From the NCBI GenBank assembly GCA_018136815.1, contig CM030933.1, positions 4,754,557 to 4,818,556 of the forward strand: 64,000 nucleotides of DNA, read 5' to 3'. Position 1 is the first letter of the stretch. Each line of letters opens with the position of its first letter. This document shows, piece after piece, positions 11,031 to 19,655 of this stretch. The notes under the pieces are model-generated. The model was given only the letters and a program-made list of their open reading frames with translations, had not been told where the DNA came from and made no database searches. Source of the DNA: Isochrysis galbana (taxonomy: Eukaryota > Haptophyta > Isochrysidales > Isochrysidaceae). Position numbers and translations under genes: made by a program.

Positions 11031-11469
11031 CGGGGCGAGCGGCGCGCGGCGACGAGCAAAGAAGAGAGCGGCAGCCTCCCCCCTCCGCGGGGGGGCTACC
11101 GTTTTCTTTTCTCCGGTCTGCGCGCCTCGCTGCTCCGTTGGCGTTCACTTGCGTAAACTAAAGCTCACAAGCTCAGTGTCTACGAATGAGTGCCCGAAAA
11201 AAACATCAAGCTCCGAATGAATGCCGAATGGCTCCCTTGAGACCACCACCCACTTTACTTCCTACTGAAGAGTACTTCTTCTTCGGGAACTTCCTCGAAA
11301 GCGGCCGAGAGATAACGTCGAGGAGAGGCTGAAGGCTCGGCTTTCCCCAACAACAAAATCCACGGCTTCTAACGGGAAAAGGCCTCTCTCTCACTGTAAC
11401 GATGATGGCTGCTGCCTCGCGCTCGTCTCGGGACGTGCGGCCGCTCTCTCACTTCTCGTGGGGGAGAGA

Positions 11470-11679
11470 GGAGAGAGAGAGAGAGAGGGAAGTGTCCTCT
11501 CTCTCTCATTCCATGGTGATCCTCTATCTAAGAGGGCCGCCCAGCAGGCAGCGCAGTCTTATTTATTATCAGCCTTTCCCAAGCGAAGTAGAAAAACCTA
11601 GAGCTAGGTGCCAGGGAGAGAACTTGTACTTTGGTCTGCAGGGGAGAGCCGAGCCGAGACGAGGAGCGAGAAAGAGAGT

Positions 11680-11735
<56 letters not shown>

Positions 11736-11750
11736 GAGAGAGAGAGAGTG
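11470..11750 (+). repeat. (GA)n tracts upstream of the ORP gene
   Basis: GA dinucleotide runs at about 11466-11490 and 11675-11750 lie on the coding strand, ending roughly 130 nt before the proposed ATG at 11883. They produce Arg/Glu repeat ORFs that should be ignored. Confidence 0.8.
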
Positions 11751-11882
11751 AGAAGGGGACGGACGCCATCGGCCAACTCAAGCCACTCCCCCTCCCCTCG
11801 CCGCCGCGCGCCCTACGTGTGTCCCCCATCTGAACCAGCTTGGTCCCTCCTCCCTCTTACTTTCCCTCGCCGCCCTCTCTAC

Positions 11883-13010
11883 ATGGAGCTCAGCCTGCCC
11901 AAGGCCTCTGTCTCCTCACTCCTCCCCTTCTCTTCCTGCTCGATGACGCTATACGCGGCGTCCCTCGAGGCGTCCGGCACCGTCTCCCTGCTGGACGAGC
12001 GGGACGCGGTGCGGCGGATGATGATCTCCCTCTCCAGCAAGCTCCACGCCACCGCTGCCACGCTCACCGCGCCAAAGCTCAAGCCCATCGACGCGCTGCT
12101 TGGGGAAGTGTGCGTGGCAGAGGGCGAGACGCCCTCGGCTCATTGGCGCACCATTGTTGAGCAGGTCTCCCACTCACCGCCCGTGACGGCGGCGGCATCG
12201 GAATGGGAAGGTGACGGTGGCTCTTTCCTGCAGGTTTCGAGCACCACCTCCACGCCCATCTTCTACGGCACCTACGTCGAGGTACGTTTCCGCGTGCTTG
12301 ACATTTCTACGACCGTCACTCTATCCAATGGTTCAGTCGAGACTTACGTGGTCACCTCGCTCCCCTCCTTGTGCTTGCGTGGTGTGATGGGTGTGGGCTC
12401 CTGCTTCACTGAGTGGGCAGGAGATCTGGTGATCGAGTGCAAAGAAACCGGGCTGGTGGGAAGGATCACCTACCATTCTGCAGGCTTCTTTGCTCGCAGT
12501 GATGGCCGCCACAACATCTCGGGCTCCGTGGCACACATGAAGGGCTCCGGGCGGGGCACTCAGCTATGTAAGATCTCGGGTAATTGGACGCAGAGGGTCG
12601 TCGCGGAGATGGCCGACAGCCTGGCTGAAGTGGAGCTGTTGCCGGCAGCACCGCATGGCAAGGCACGGGATGCGGAACTTGCCGATTTGCCCGAGTCGCC
12701 GCCATACCACTTGCCGGCTCACTCATTGACGTGGGATCGCCATCCACACAATGTTTGGGGCGGCTTGGTAGCAGCTATCCGTGAGCACAATTGGGCAGTG
12801 GCACGCGAAAACGAGGCGGTTGTTGAATCGCTACGCGAGAAGGAATTGAAACTGATCGAGGTGAAGAAGGAGCGTTGGGAGCCATCCTGTCAACGAGAAG
12901 TTTCGGCGAATGAATCTAGCTCAACCGCACCCTGGATGTTGCGTGATGGCGCATTTCAACAGGCATTTGACGTAAAGGCCGAGCAGCCCTGCAAGCCCTG
13001 GCACACGTGA
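11883..13010 (+). CDS. Oxysterol-binding-protein-related protein (ORD only)
   Basis: A single uninterrupted exon encodes 375 residues. The start at 11883 is chosen because the N-terminus (LPKASVSSLLPF) aligns with the lid and first strand of ORP lipid-binding domains, and everything upstream is GA repeat. Landmarks are KPIDALLGE at about 67-75 (family KPFNPLLGE), the fingerprint EQVSHSPP at 93-100, G.EW.GDL around 235, and a C-terminal helix pattern W..L..AI....W..A...E. before ERWEP. The size fits short ORPs made of the ligand domain alone, without PH, ankyrin or FFAT regions. Such proteins exchange sterol or phosphatidylserine against PI4P at membrane contacts. The canonical EQVSHHPP has lost its second histidine here (see findings), so ligand use may differ. 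Confidence 0.85.
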   Translation: MELSLPKASVSSLLPFSSCSMTLYAASLEASGTVSLLDERDAVRRMMISLSSKLHATAATLTAPKLKPIDALLGEVCVAEGETPSAHWRTIVEQVSHSPPVTAAASEWEGDGGSFLQVSSTTSTPIFYGTYVEVRFRVLDISTTVTLSNGSVETYVVTSLPSLCLRGVMGVGSCFTEWAGDLVIECKETGLVGRITYHSAGFFARSDGRHNISGSVAHMKGSGRGTQLCKISGNWTQRVVAEMADSLAEVELLPAAPHGKARDAELADLPESPPYHLPAHSLTWDRHPHNVWGGLVAAIREHNWAVARENEAVVESLREKELKLIEVKKERWEPSCQREVSANESSSTAPWMLRDGAFQQAFDVKAEQPCKPWHT

Positions 13011-13109
13011 AAGATGTGGGTTAGGGCGCTAACCGAAGGATTGTCGGCCACAAGATGATAGGGTGTGTCGTCAGGGCTCAGGGCGCAGCGTTCCCCCCCA
13101 CCCCGCACT

Positions 13110-13450
13110 GGCAAGGCGGCAGCTGCCCCTCCCCCTGAATATGAAAAATACCGCCGACCTGTTCTGGCGGCATCATGATTGAATAATCCACCTCTCCCAG
13201 TGTGGGGGGGAAGTCTATTTTTTATCCCCATGCGCGAGGCGTGAGCCGCGGTAGAGCGGAGAGCAAACTTTGTGCATGGCCCTGCGCTCCCCCGGCACGT
13301 TGGCCGTTGTCCGCCATGTTGGTTGGGCAAGAGCAAAAGCCCCCCGCTCTCTCCACTCCTCCCCTGCCTTGGGGGAGGAACCACCCATGCCTGATGGTTT
13401 GCGAAGAGCAGACTGCGCAGACAGGTGCAGCGTGGGGGCCGGGGCAATGC
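13110..13450 (-). repeat. Inverted copy of the repeat family seen at 43720-43810
   Basis: The stretch CTCTCTCCACTCCTCCCCTGCC.TGGGGGAGGAACCACCCAT.CCTGATGG at 13355-13405 is the reverse complement of 43722-43805. The rest of this interval is GC-rich with no supported gene and lies at the 3' end of the adjacent LINE fragment. Confidence 0.55.
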
Positions 13451-13454
13451 TCCT

Positions 13455-15895
13455 CACCAGGGTAGTGAACCTTGTTATTGTTAGCGTGGATTCTAAGACC
13501 GGTTTGTAGTGGTATGTGTGCGATTCGAACTCTACTCTGTAGAAGTCTCTTATTATGTATCTCCATAAAAAACTATTATTATAGTTTGAACTATGGAGCG
13601 TGCCGCGACCGCTCCCGAGCCCCAGGCGACCCTCGCCACCGCGCCCCACCTGGGACGCCCCACGCCGCCCGAGGCGGCTCGTCAGAAAGCCCTCTCAGAG
13701 CCCATCCAACCCATCCAAACCACACCCGCGCAAGCGCGCGGGGTGGCGAGCACTGGCACCGAACAGGTTGCCACCATGGCTCTGCGCATCATGCAGGGGG
13801 TCTTGGAGACCCCCTCCAACAGTGGGAAACCCTCCCACCCCAAGAGCACCTCATGTGGGAGGGCAGCTCAGCTGCCCTCCCCATGGTGGAAACCTCTACC
13901 ATCAGTGCACCCAACATGGGAGGGCACTTCACAACCATCAACCCCATACGGAGAGCACCCCATGCCTCTGTTTTCCAACTTGTTGACACAATTCTCGTCT
14001 TCACCCCACTCTTGTGGGCCACTAGTACCAATCACTCAGTGCCCTGCCTTGGGCCCTCTCTCAACACTAGACTCCCTCTCCCACTCCCCCTTCACACTTC
14101 AACCAACCCAAACGGCACGAACCCCCCCGCCCTCTGTTCAAAGCACCAAAAATTTCAATTCAAGACACATGTTGATACACTTTTCGTTTTCACCCCACGC
14201 CTGTGGGCCACAAGTACCTACAACTCAGTGCCCTGCCTTGGGCCCTCTTTCAACACTTCACTCCATCTCCCACTCCCTCATCCCACTACAACCAACCCAA
14301 GAAGCACAAACCCCCTCGCCCTCGGATTCAAACACCAAAAATTTCGACTCAAGACCAGAGGGAGGACATGTTTTGAGGCGGCGTCGCTGCCCATGCCTAG
14401 CGCAAGGGTATAGCGCCCCCACTCAAACATCTCCTTCCCCAAAGCTCCTCTTTGAGGAGTTGCTCCTCACCCTCCCATTAGGCCCCCTTGCCTGCGAGAC
14501 CAAAACAGGATCCTGGCGTGGGGGGCTGCTTGAGTGTGGAGGGAGGGGTGCTCCGGCTAGCGCAGGTAGTAAGCTAGTGAAGAGCTGGGTGGCATAAGGG
14601 GGAAGGGTGCTTACGCTCACCGCGGCAGGGAGTCCTGTCTTGTGTGCGCGCTAGTCCCGTTCCTTTGCCGCGCCGCGACCCATAAAAATTTGTTAAAAAT
14701 TATTATTATGTATCTCCATGCTATTACGTATAGGGTTTTTAGGCTGTCGGGCGTGGGTTCTGCCGGGTATGCAAACAGTCTGTCTTTTATTTTTTGTTTT
14801 TTTGGCCTGTTTGGTTTTGGGGTGTAGTTAGCGATTGCGTCTATTGTGTCGAAGATTTTCCTCGTCGCAGGGCACCACGCTAGGTGACACGAATCTTCTT
14901 GGTAGTTGTCGCACATTCTGCATTTTTTCGTCGTGCTATTCTCGAATCTGTTCCTGGTACCTATCCTCCTGAGGGTGATGTGTTTGAGGTGTGGGTGTTT
15001 GTCGGTATGTTTTAGCAACGGAAGGGTATATAGTTTGGCTATGTGCTTCCAGTCGTCTTTGGTGATGTCGAGGCGGTTTTCCCACGCCTTTCTGGCTGCC
15101 TGCGAATCATTGCGGCGTGCTGCTTTGAGCGCGATCCTTGCAATATCGGAAACTGTGATCGCGTCAAGCGTGATTTTTCCCTTTTGTATCGCGTATTCGT
15201 CAGCTAACGGGTACTCCATATATTTGGGTCCTTTGTATCCGTTCTCCCACCGTGCCGGGGGGGGGTATCTTTGAATTTCTTTGGCGTCAACTACGTTGCC
15301 GGTGTCGGATGCCTCTCCGAGGTAATCCGTGCTGGCGTGGATCCATATGTTGTTAATTTTTTTGATGTACTTTTCATCGTCCGAGACTCTAATTTCTGCT
15401 TGTTTCGTTTCCCCCGCACTTTGCGAGGCGTCCCTGCCGTCTTCCGGGGAGATCCTCTCCCTAGGGTCGGGCGGTGGGCGTTCCGACGATTTGTTGAGTA
15501 TTTGTCGCGCGTGTTCGACCACCGCGTTCCATGAGTCTAGGAACTCCGATTTGTGAATGGTGCGGTTTTCGTGTATAAATGTCTCGGGAAGGTGTTCGAC
15601 ATAGGCCGAGCACTCCTCTCTGCTGTATGGTGTCGTGAAGGTTTCGTCTTTGAATACGTTGTGCACTACGTTGGCGTGCAGGGTCTCCCACATTCGTGCC
15701 CGCTCGTCGTCGTGCATGCAGCGCCGCTGCGCCGGCGTGCGCTGCATGCGCGCGCGCTGGGGACGGGGACGCTTGCCTGCGCGAGTAGAGGCGAGGCAGA
15801 AGACAGGGTGAGCAGTATGAGCAAGCGCGCGCGCGCGCGCACGTGCATGAGCAGCGGGCAAAGCAAGGAGGGGGCAGTGGGTTCACCTGGCATGA
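13455..15895 (-). mobile_element. 3' part of a non-LTR (LINE-like) retrotransposon ORF, split by a retroposon
   Basis: On the minus strand an ORF runs from about 15861 to 14720 and resumes at 13550 after an inserted element. Excluding the insertion it encodes roughly 400 residues. Diagnostic is a C-x2-C-x6-H-x4-C zinc knuckle (CRMCDNYQEDSCHLAWC), as found after the reverse transcriptase of many LINEs. It is followed by KDRLFAYPA...LAWRYII and, beyond the insertion, DFYRVEFES.TYHY. The same C-terminal block recurs at 28300-28850, 38725-39114 and 43965-44340. The RT domain is missing, so this copy is 5'-truncated near 15.9 kb, the normal outcome of target-primed reverse transcription. It is largely free of stops before the insertion, hence relatively young. 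Confidence 0.75.
13567..14702 (+). mobile_element. Non-autonomous retroposon, full copy 1, with 17-bp target duplication
   Basis: The 1136-bp element is bounded by perfect 17-bp direct repeats TTATTATGTATCTCCAT at 13550-13566 and 14703-14719, a sequence that occurs once in the LINE ORF it interrupts. It begins AAAAACTATTATTATAGTTT, has an ATG at 13593 followed by a 334-codon Pro/Ser/Thr-rich open frame, and ends in an A/T-rich tail (AAAAATTTGTTAAAAATTA). It contains two imperfect internal ~180-bp repeats: the CAGTGCCCTGCCTTGGGCCC block occurs at 14037 and 14228. A second copy lies inverted at 32524-33668. No reverse transcriptase is encoded, so mobilisation in trans is inferred. A second long frame on the same strand is also open, so the ORF may reflect composition rather than coding. 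Confidence 0.85.
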
Positions 15896-15899
15896 GCGC

Positions 15900-16250
15900 C
15901 GGCGCGCCGGCGAGCTCGTCCTCTCTCTCTTCTCTCTCTCTCTTCTTCTTCTTCTTCTTCTGCTCTTTCTCTGCTCTCTTGCTTTTTATTCTATTGCACG
16001 TGGGGTGTAGGGTATATGTTTTTGCTAGAGATGCGCGCGAGAGGAGACAGACATACAGAGGGAGGGAGAGGAGAGAGAGAAGAGCAAAGTGTCAAAGCGG
16101 GAAAATCTACTGGTTTTTTTGCCTCAATAACGGAATTTACCAGTGGCTACCGGTGTCTTGGTTTTCGCGGGCGCGCCAACGCAGAGACCCGCCCAAATAT
16201 GTGCGCGCGAGCGCCTCGGACCAGCCCAAATATGTATAAATATGTGTAAA
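15900..16250. other. CT/CTT-rich intergenic stretch and CCCAAATATGT motifs
   Basis: A (CT)n/(CTT)n stretch occupies 15918-15965. A cluster of CCCAAATATGTATAAATATGTGTAAATATGT lies at 16192-16255; the same ACATATTTGGG word is abundant inside the element at 47797-48243. No gene seen. Confidence 0.4.
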
Positions 16251-16259
16251 TATGTATTT

Positions 16260-16662
16260 CCGGGCCGACATGCCAAAATTTCAAGTTGATATTTCAAGAA
16301 ATATCTGCCAGGCCCTACTGGTGGTGGGAGTTGCCTCCATGGGGGTGGCAGCAGCGCTGCCACCCACCATGGGGAGTCCTTGTTGGGGTGGCAAGGCGGC
16401 AGTGGCAGGCGGCAGGGGCAGAGGCTGGCCCTGTTGTTCTGCAGGGAACAGGACTCTGCCTACTCCCTGTTTCTGGTGGTGTTGGGGAGGTGAGAGCGGG
16501 AGGATCATGTCGACGTCACTGTCCGTGAGGGGGGCAGCCTGCGAGCGCTTCGGCTCCGGCGGCTTGGGGCGGCCCCGGTGGGGCGTCGTGGCGGCGGGGG
16601 GCTGGGAGGTGGGAGCGGTCGGCGCGCGCTCCATCGCTGAAACTATAACAATAGTTTTATGT
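16260..16662 (-). mobile_element. Diverged relative of the retroposon family
   Basis: Read on the minus strand, the left end AAAACTATTGTTATAGTTTCAGCG followed by ATGGAGCGCG closely matches the 5' end of the two full copies (AAAACTATTGTTATAGTTTGAACTATGGAGCG). The next ~90 bases also align (GCCCCACCGGGGCCGCCCCA versus GCCCCACCTGGGACGCCCCA). Downstream similarity fades. No flanking duplication was identified. Confidence 0.6.
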
Positions 16663-16663
16663 C

Positions 16664-16829
16664 GCCGTCGGATCATATCTATATCTAAGCCCTTTACCCC
16701 TATCCCCGCTAGTAGTGTACGGGGGGAGTCGCCTGATGGCGGGGGGGAAAGGGCCGGGGGAGTGGGGGTGTAGAAAGTGTCCTGCGTTAAAATAGTGGGT
16801 CCATGGCCGCATGCGCGGTAAGAAAATTA
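16664..16829 (-). repeat. Dispersed ~165-bp repeat, copy 1 of 3
   Basis: The reverse complement matches 42385-42566 and 43105-43266. Shared blocks are CCGCGCATGCGGCC.TGGACCC, CCCCCACTCCCCCGGCCCTT, GGCGACTCCCCCCGT.CACTA and GGGGATAGGGGTAAAGGGCTTAGATAT. It lies directly upstream of the 5' end of the retroposon relative at 16260-16662. Non-coding as far as can be seen. Confidence 0.7.
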
Positions 16830-17443
16830 TAAGGTATTTTACAAAAAGAACACGATACACAACAAGCCAACTAGCAGCTACTGCAAGCAGCTAATACCAA
16901 TATCAATACCAAAACCCACCACCTCCTGTCTCGTGTCCCTAGAGCGTTGGTGCCAATCGCCCATGGTCGATCCTCGGCAATACCACCCAATGTCGATTCT
17001 AGGCCATCCCAATCCTCATTTTCGCATCCGTCGTTCTGAAGATCATATGACCTTCACAAGTAGGTAGCATGCTAGCTCGTAGAAGAGAAGCTCCCAATCG
17101 TCACCGCGGCGCGCGAATCCGATGGGCCTCTTTCAGCGTCCAGTATAACCTATTTCACGGCCAATAGCCGTGTCGCAGCGGGTGTCGAGCTTGAGAAATG
17201 TGCACACGGTGGACTGGGGCTCGTGTGCTGCCAAAGCGGTCCAATCGCGAGAAGGGCACAACGAAAGCCCGGTCACGAGCACGAGGCCGCAGCAAGCTTC
17301 GGTCGGGCAGATAAGCGCATGCGGCTGCCAAGTGCGCCTTGCTCACCACGGCGCTACCGCTTGCTGTGATCGCGCATACAGACGCTGGCATGCTAGTGGA
17401 GCGCGATCTGTCGAGCGGGCGCGGGGCTAGCAACATGACTGTG
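16830..17443. other. Intergenic, no gene supported
   Basis: Two opposing ORFs of 86-93 codons overlap at 17155-17436 but neither resembles a known family. The interval is the 3' flank of the AMMECR1 gene. Confidence 0.4.
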
Positions 17444-18133
17444 TTATCGCTGCGCCTGCGGGAGGTGTGAGTCGTGCTGCGACCCGTGATAGAGACCCGC
17501 CCGAAGTTCGGCCGCGACCCTCTCCTTCGTGCTGCGCTCGTGCAGCAACTGCCGCGCGCGCGCCCAGTGCGCGTACGAGGCGGATGCCTTTGTGCTGCGA
17601 TAGCGCGTGGTGCGGAGCGAGGCGTGGAGGTTCGGATTGATCGGACGGCGGTAGCCCGCCTTCCTGATTAGCGAGTCGATAGCCTGCTGCTGCGTCCAGC
17701 CCTGCTCGGCGGCAACTTCCGGCAGGTAGACAGCCGAGCGCGCCACGCCGTCCGGGTCAACGAAGTCAATCATCACGCCGTGAACACCGACCTCCCAGTC
17801 AAGGTGATGTTCTACCTGCTCGAAGTGCGTGAGGAGCGAGACGGTGCACGAGAGCTGCTCCAGCTCTGGCCGCTGCATCGGCGTGAAGCGGTGGTCCCTC
17901 AGCGCAGCAGTGAGCGCATAGTCTCGGAGCGAGGCGAGCGGGAGAGGCCGCAGACAGCCGATGCAGCCGCGTAGCTCATCAGCAGCCCCTTTCTTCCATG
18001 TGACAAAGAGGGGGCAGCTGGCGACGGTGGAGAAGGAAGGGGGTGGCTCTGTGGCGAGAAGGCCAAAGTGGGACGCGAGCACGTCGAAGCAGTAGAGGGG
18101 GTGCTCTGCGCCGGCGCTTGGCTCGGCGGACAT
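17444..18133 (-). CDS. AMMECR1 family protein
   Basis: A single exon of 229 residues starts at ATG 18133 (an upstream TTG at 18151 is not a plausible start). The family signature is complete: CFDVLASHFG near the N-terminus, PLFVTWK then LRGCIG around residue 58-64, RDYALTAALRD.RF.PM, CTVSLLTHFE, LDWEVGVHG, YLPEVAAEQGW, and the C-terminal SLIRKAGY...TRYRS. AMMECR1 proteins are near-universal in eukaryotes and archaea and have a conserved but biochemically undefined pocket around LRGCIG. The gene is divergently arranged with the hydroxylysine-kinase-like gene starting at 19656, about 1.5 kb away. Confidence 0.93.
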   Translation of the reverse strand: MSAEPSAGAEHPLYCFDVLASHFGLLATEPPPSFSTVASCPLFVTWKKGAADELRGCIGCLRPLPLASLRDYALTAALRDHRFTPMQRPELEQLSCTVSLLTHFEQVEHHLDWEVGVHGVMIDFVDPDGVARSAVYLPEVAAEQGWTQQQAIDSLIRKAGYRRPINPNLHASLRTTRYRSTKASASYAHWARARQLLHERSTKERVAAELRAGLYHGSQHDSHLPQAQR

Positions 18134-19655
18134 GGGGCGCCGGGGAGGCAAGGGGAGGGAGGGAGGGAGGGGAGGGCGCGGCTGGACGAGCGGAGAGAGG
18201 CAAGTGGGTGGGTGCTCCGAGAAGAGCGGGGGGGGGGGGAGAGGGAGAGGGGAAGGGAAGAAGAAGGACGGCCGGGTGATCTTCTTCTACTTTAGTAGAG
18301 CTACTGCTAAGATGAAGTGAGTACTCTTAGAGTACTCCCTAGTAGTAGTAGCCGTCCATATTCCATCCTTCAAGCTGGAACCGTAGGGAGTAAAAGTAGA
18401 GACGCAGCCAGCAGGGGGAGAGTGCAGCAGGAGAGGCGCTAGCTTACTAGCTAGACAGCTGGCTTGGTGATTTGTGATTTGACCTCTGCTGGTTGCTCGG
18501 TTCTTCTTGCTTCTTGCTCTCACGCTCTCCCTTTACGATATACGATAAGAGACAAAAGACAAAGACAGATCGCGATGTGGACTACTCACAGGCTCAAACC
18601 GTCATCATCTGAATGTCGAGACAATCTCGTAGATTCAGAAGCACTTCACTTTATTCAGCAGCAGAGATGATCTTCCTTTGTCCGCGACCGCGACAACACC
18701 CAGTAGGATTGATGTCCTCCTTCCCACTCACAGATGATAGGATAGTGTGAGGCAAGGGCAGGGGGGAGGATGGGGGCGGTAGTAGAGATTCCCTCAGAAG
18801 AGGACGAGAGGCGAGAGTAGAGGTAGAGAGGGTGGTCTTCCTCGAAGAAGCAGAGGCGCAGAGGCAAAGTCTCTCTTTCTCCCTCCCTCCCTCCCTCTCC
18901 CCCCCTCCCCCCCTCCCTCTCCCTCTCCCCCCCCTTCCCTGTGCCCCTGATTCCACGCGTGAACTCTCTGCTCCCCCTCTGCAGCGCCATGTGTGTGTGG
19001 TCCCTCACGGGATAAGAAGAGGACAGAAGGGAACGGCGACTCTCCTATGGAGTACTCTACTCTAGAGCTCTCTCTACTTTAGAGTACTCTACTCCCCCGT
19101 GACGATGCCCCCCGCCCGGCCTGCCGGGGAGAGGGGGGGGGGGGGGGGGGGGGGGCAAAGGAAGCCGCGCCCTCTCCTCGGGCGCGCCTCCCCCTCCCCC
19201 CCCCCCCCCCCCTTCCCCTTCCCGCGCCTCCCCCCCCCCCCTCCCCACCTTCCCGCCCCTTGCGCGGCTCAAATCCTCCCCCCTCCCCCCCCCCCGCCCC
19301 CGCCCCTTCTTCTTTTCTCCCCCCCCGCCCCCCCCCTCCCCTCCCCTCCCCAGCACCCCCCGACTCCTCACTAAAGTACTCCCTAGAGCTAGTATATAGA
19401 GCTCTAGTTCTCTCTTTCCCCCCGCGTATTTCTCTCTCCTCTGCCGCTCCCCTCGCCCTCCCTCCCCCGTTGCTCCCACACCTGCCCCCCTCTGCCCCCC
19501 CCTTCCCCCCTTCCCACCAGCAGCACGCGCACCTCGCCCCCCGCGCCTACACCTTTCCCCACTCACCCAGCCCCTTTCCCTCCACGCCTCTCTGCCCCTC
19601 CTCCTCCTCTCTCTCCTTTCCCCCCTTCCTCCCTCTCTCCCCCTTAAACACACCG
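18134..19655. promoter_or_regulatory. Divergent intergenic region with AGTACTC palindromes and Pu/Py tracts
   Basis: This 1.5-kb gap separates two divergently transcribed genes. It contains repeated AGAGTACTCT-type palindromes: 18318-18340 (two), 19049-19062, 19080-19090, and a related AAAGTACTCCCTAGAGCT at 19372. Purine-rich sequence lies next to AMMECR1 and a very C/CT-rich stretch (19130-19650) lies next to the kinase. Long G and C homopolymers at 19135-19155 and 19200-19330 are likely sites of sequence error. No gene is supported. Confidence 0.5.

Noticed and set aside
13593..14597. 334-codon Pro/Ser-rich frame in the retroposon as a genuine gene
   Set aside because: A second same-strand frame is open over most of it and the two genomic copies differ mainly by replacements. 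Kept as part of the mobile element.
17155..17436. Opposing 86- and 93-codon ORFs downstream of AMMECR1
   Set aside because: No protein features; equally open on both strands.
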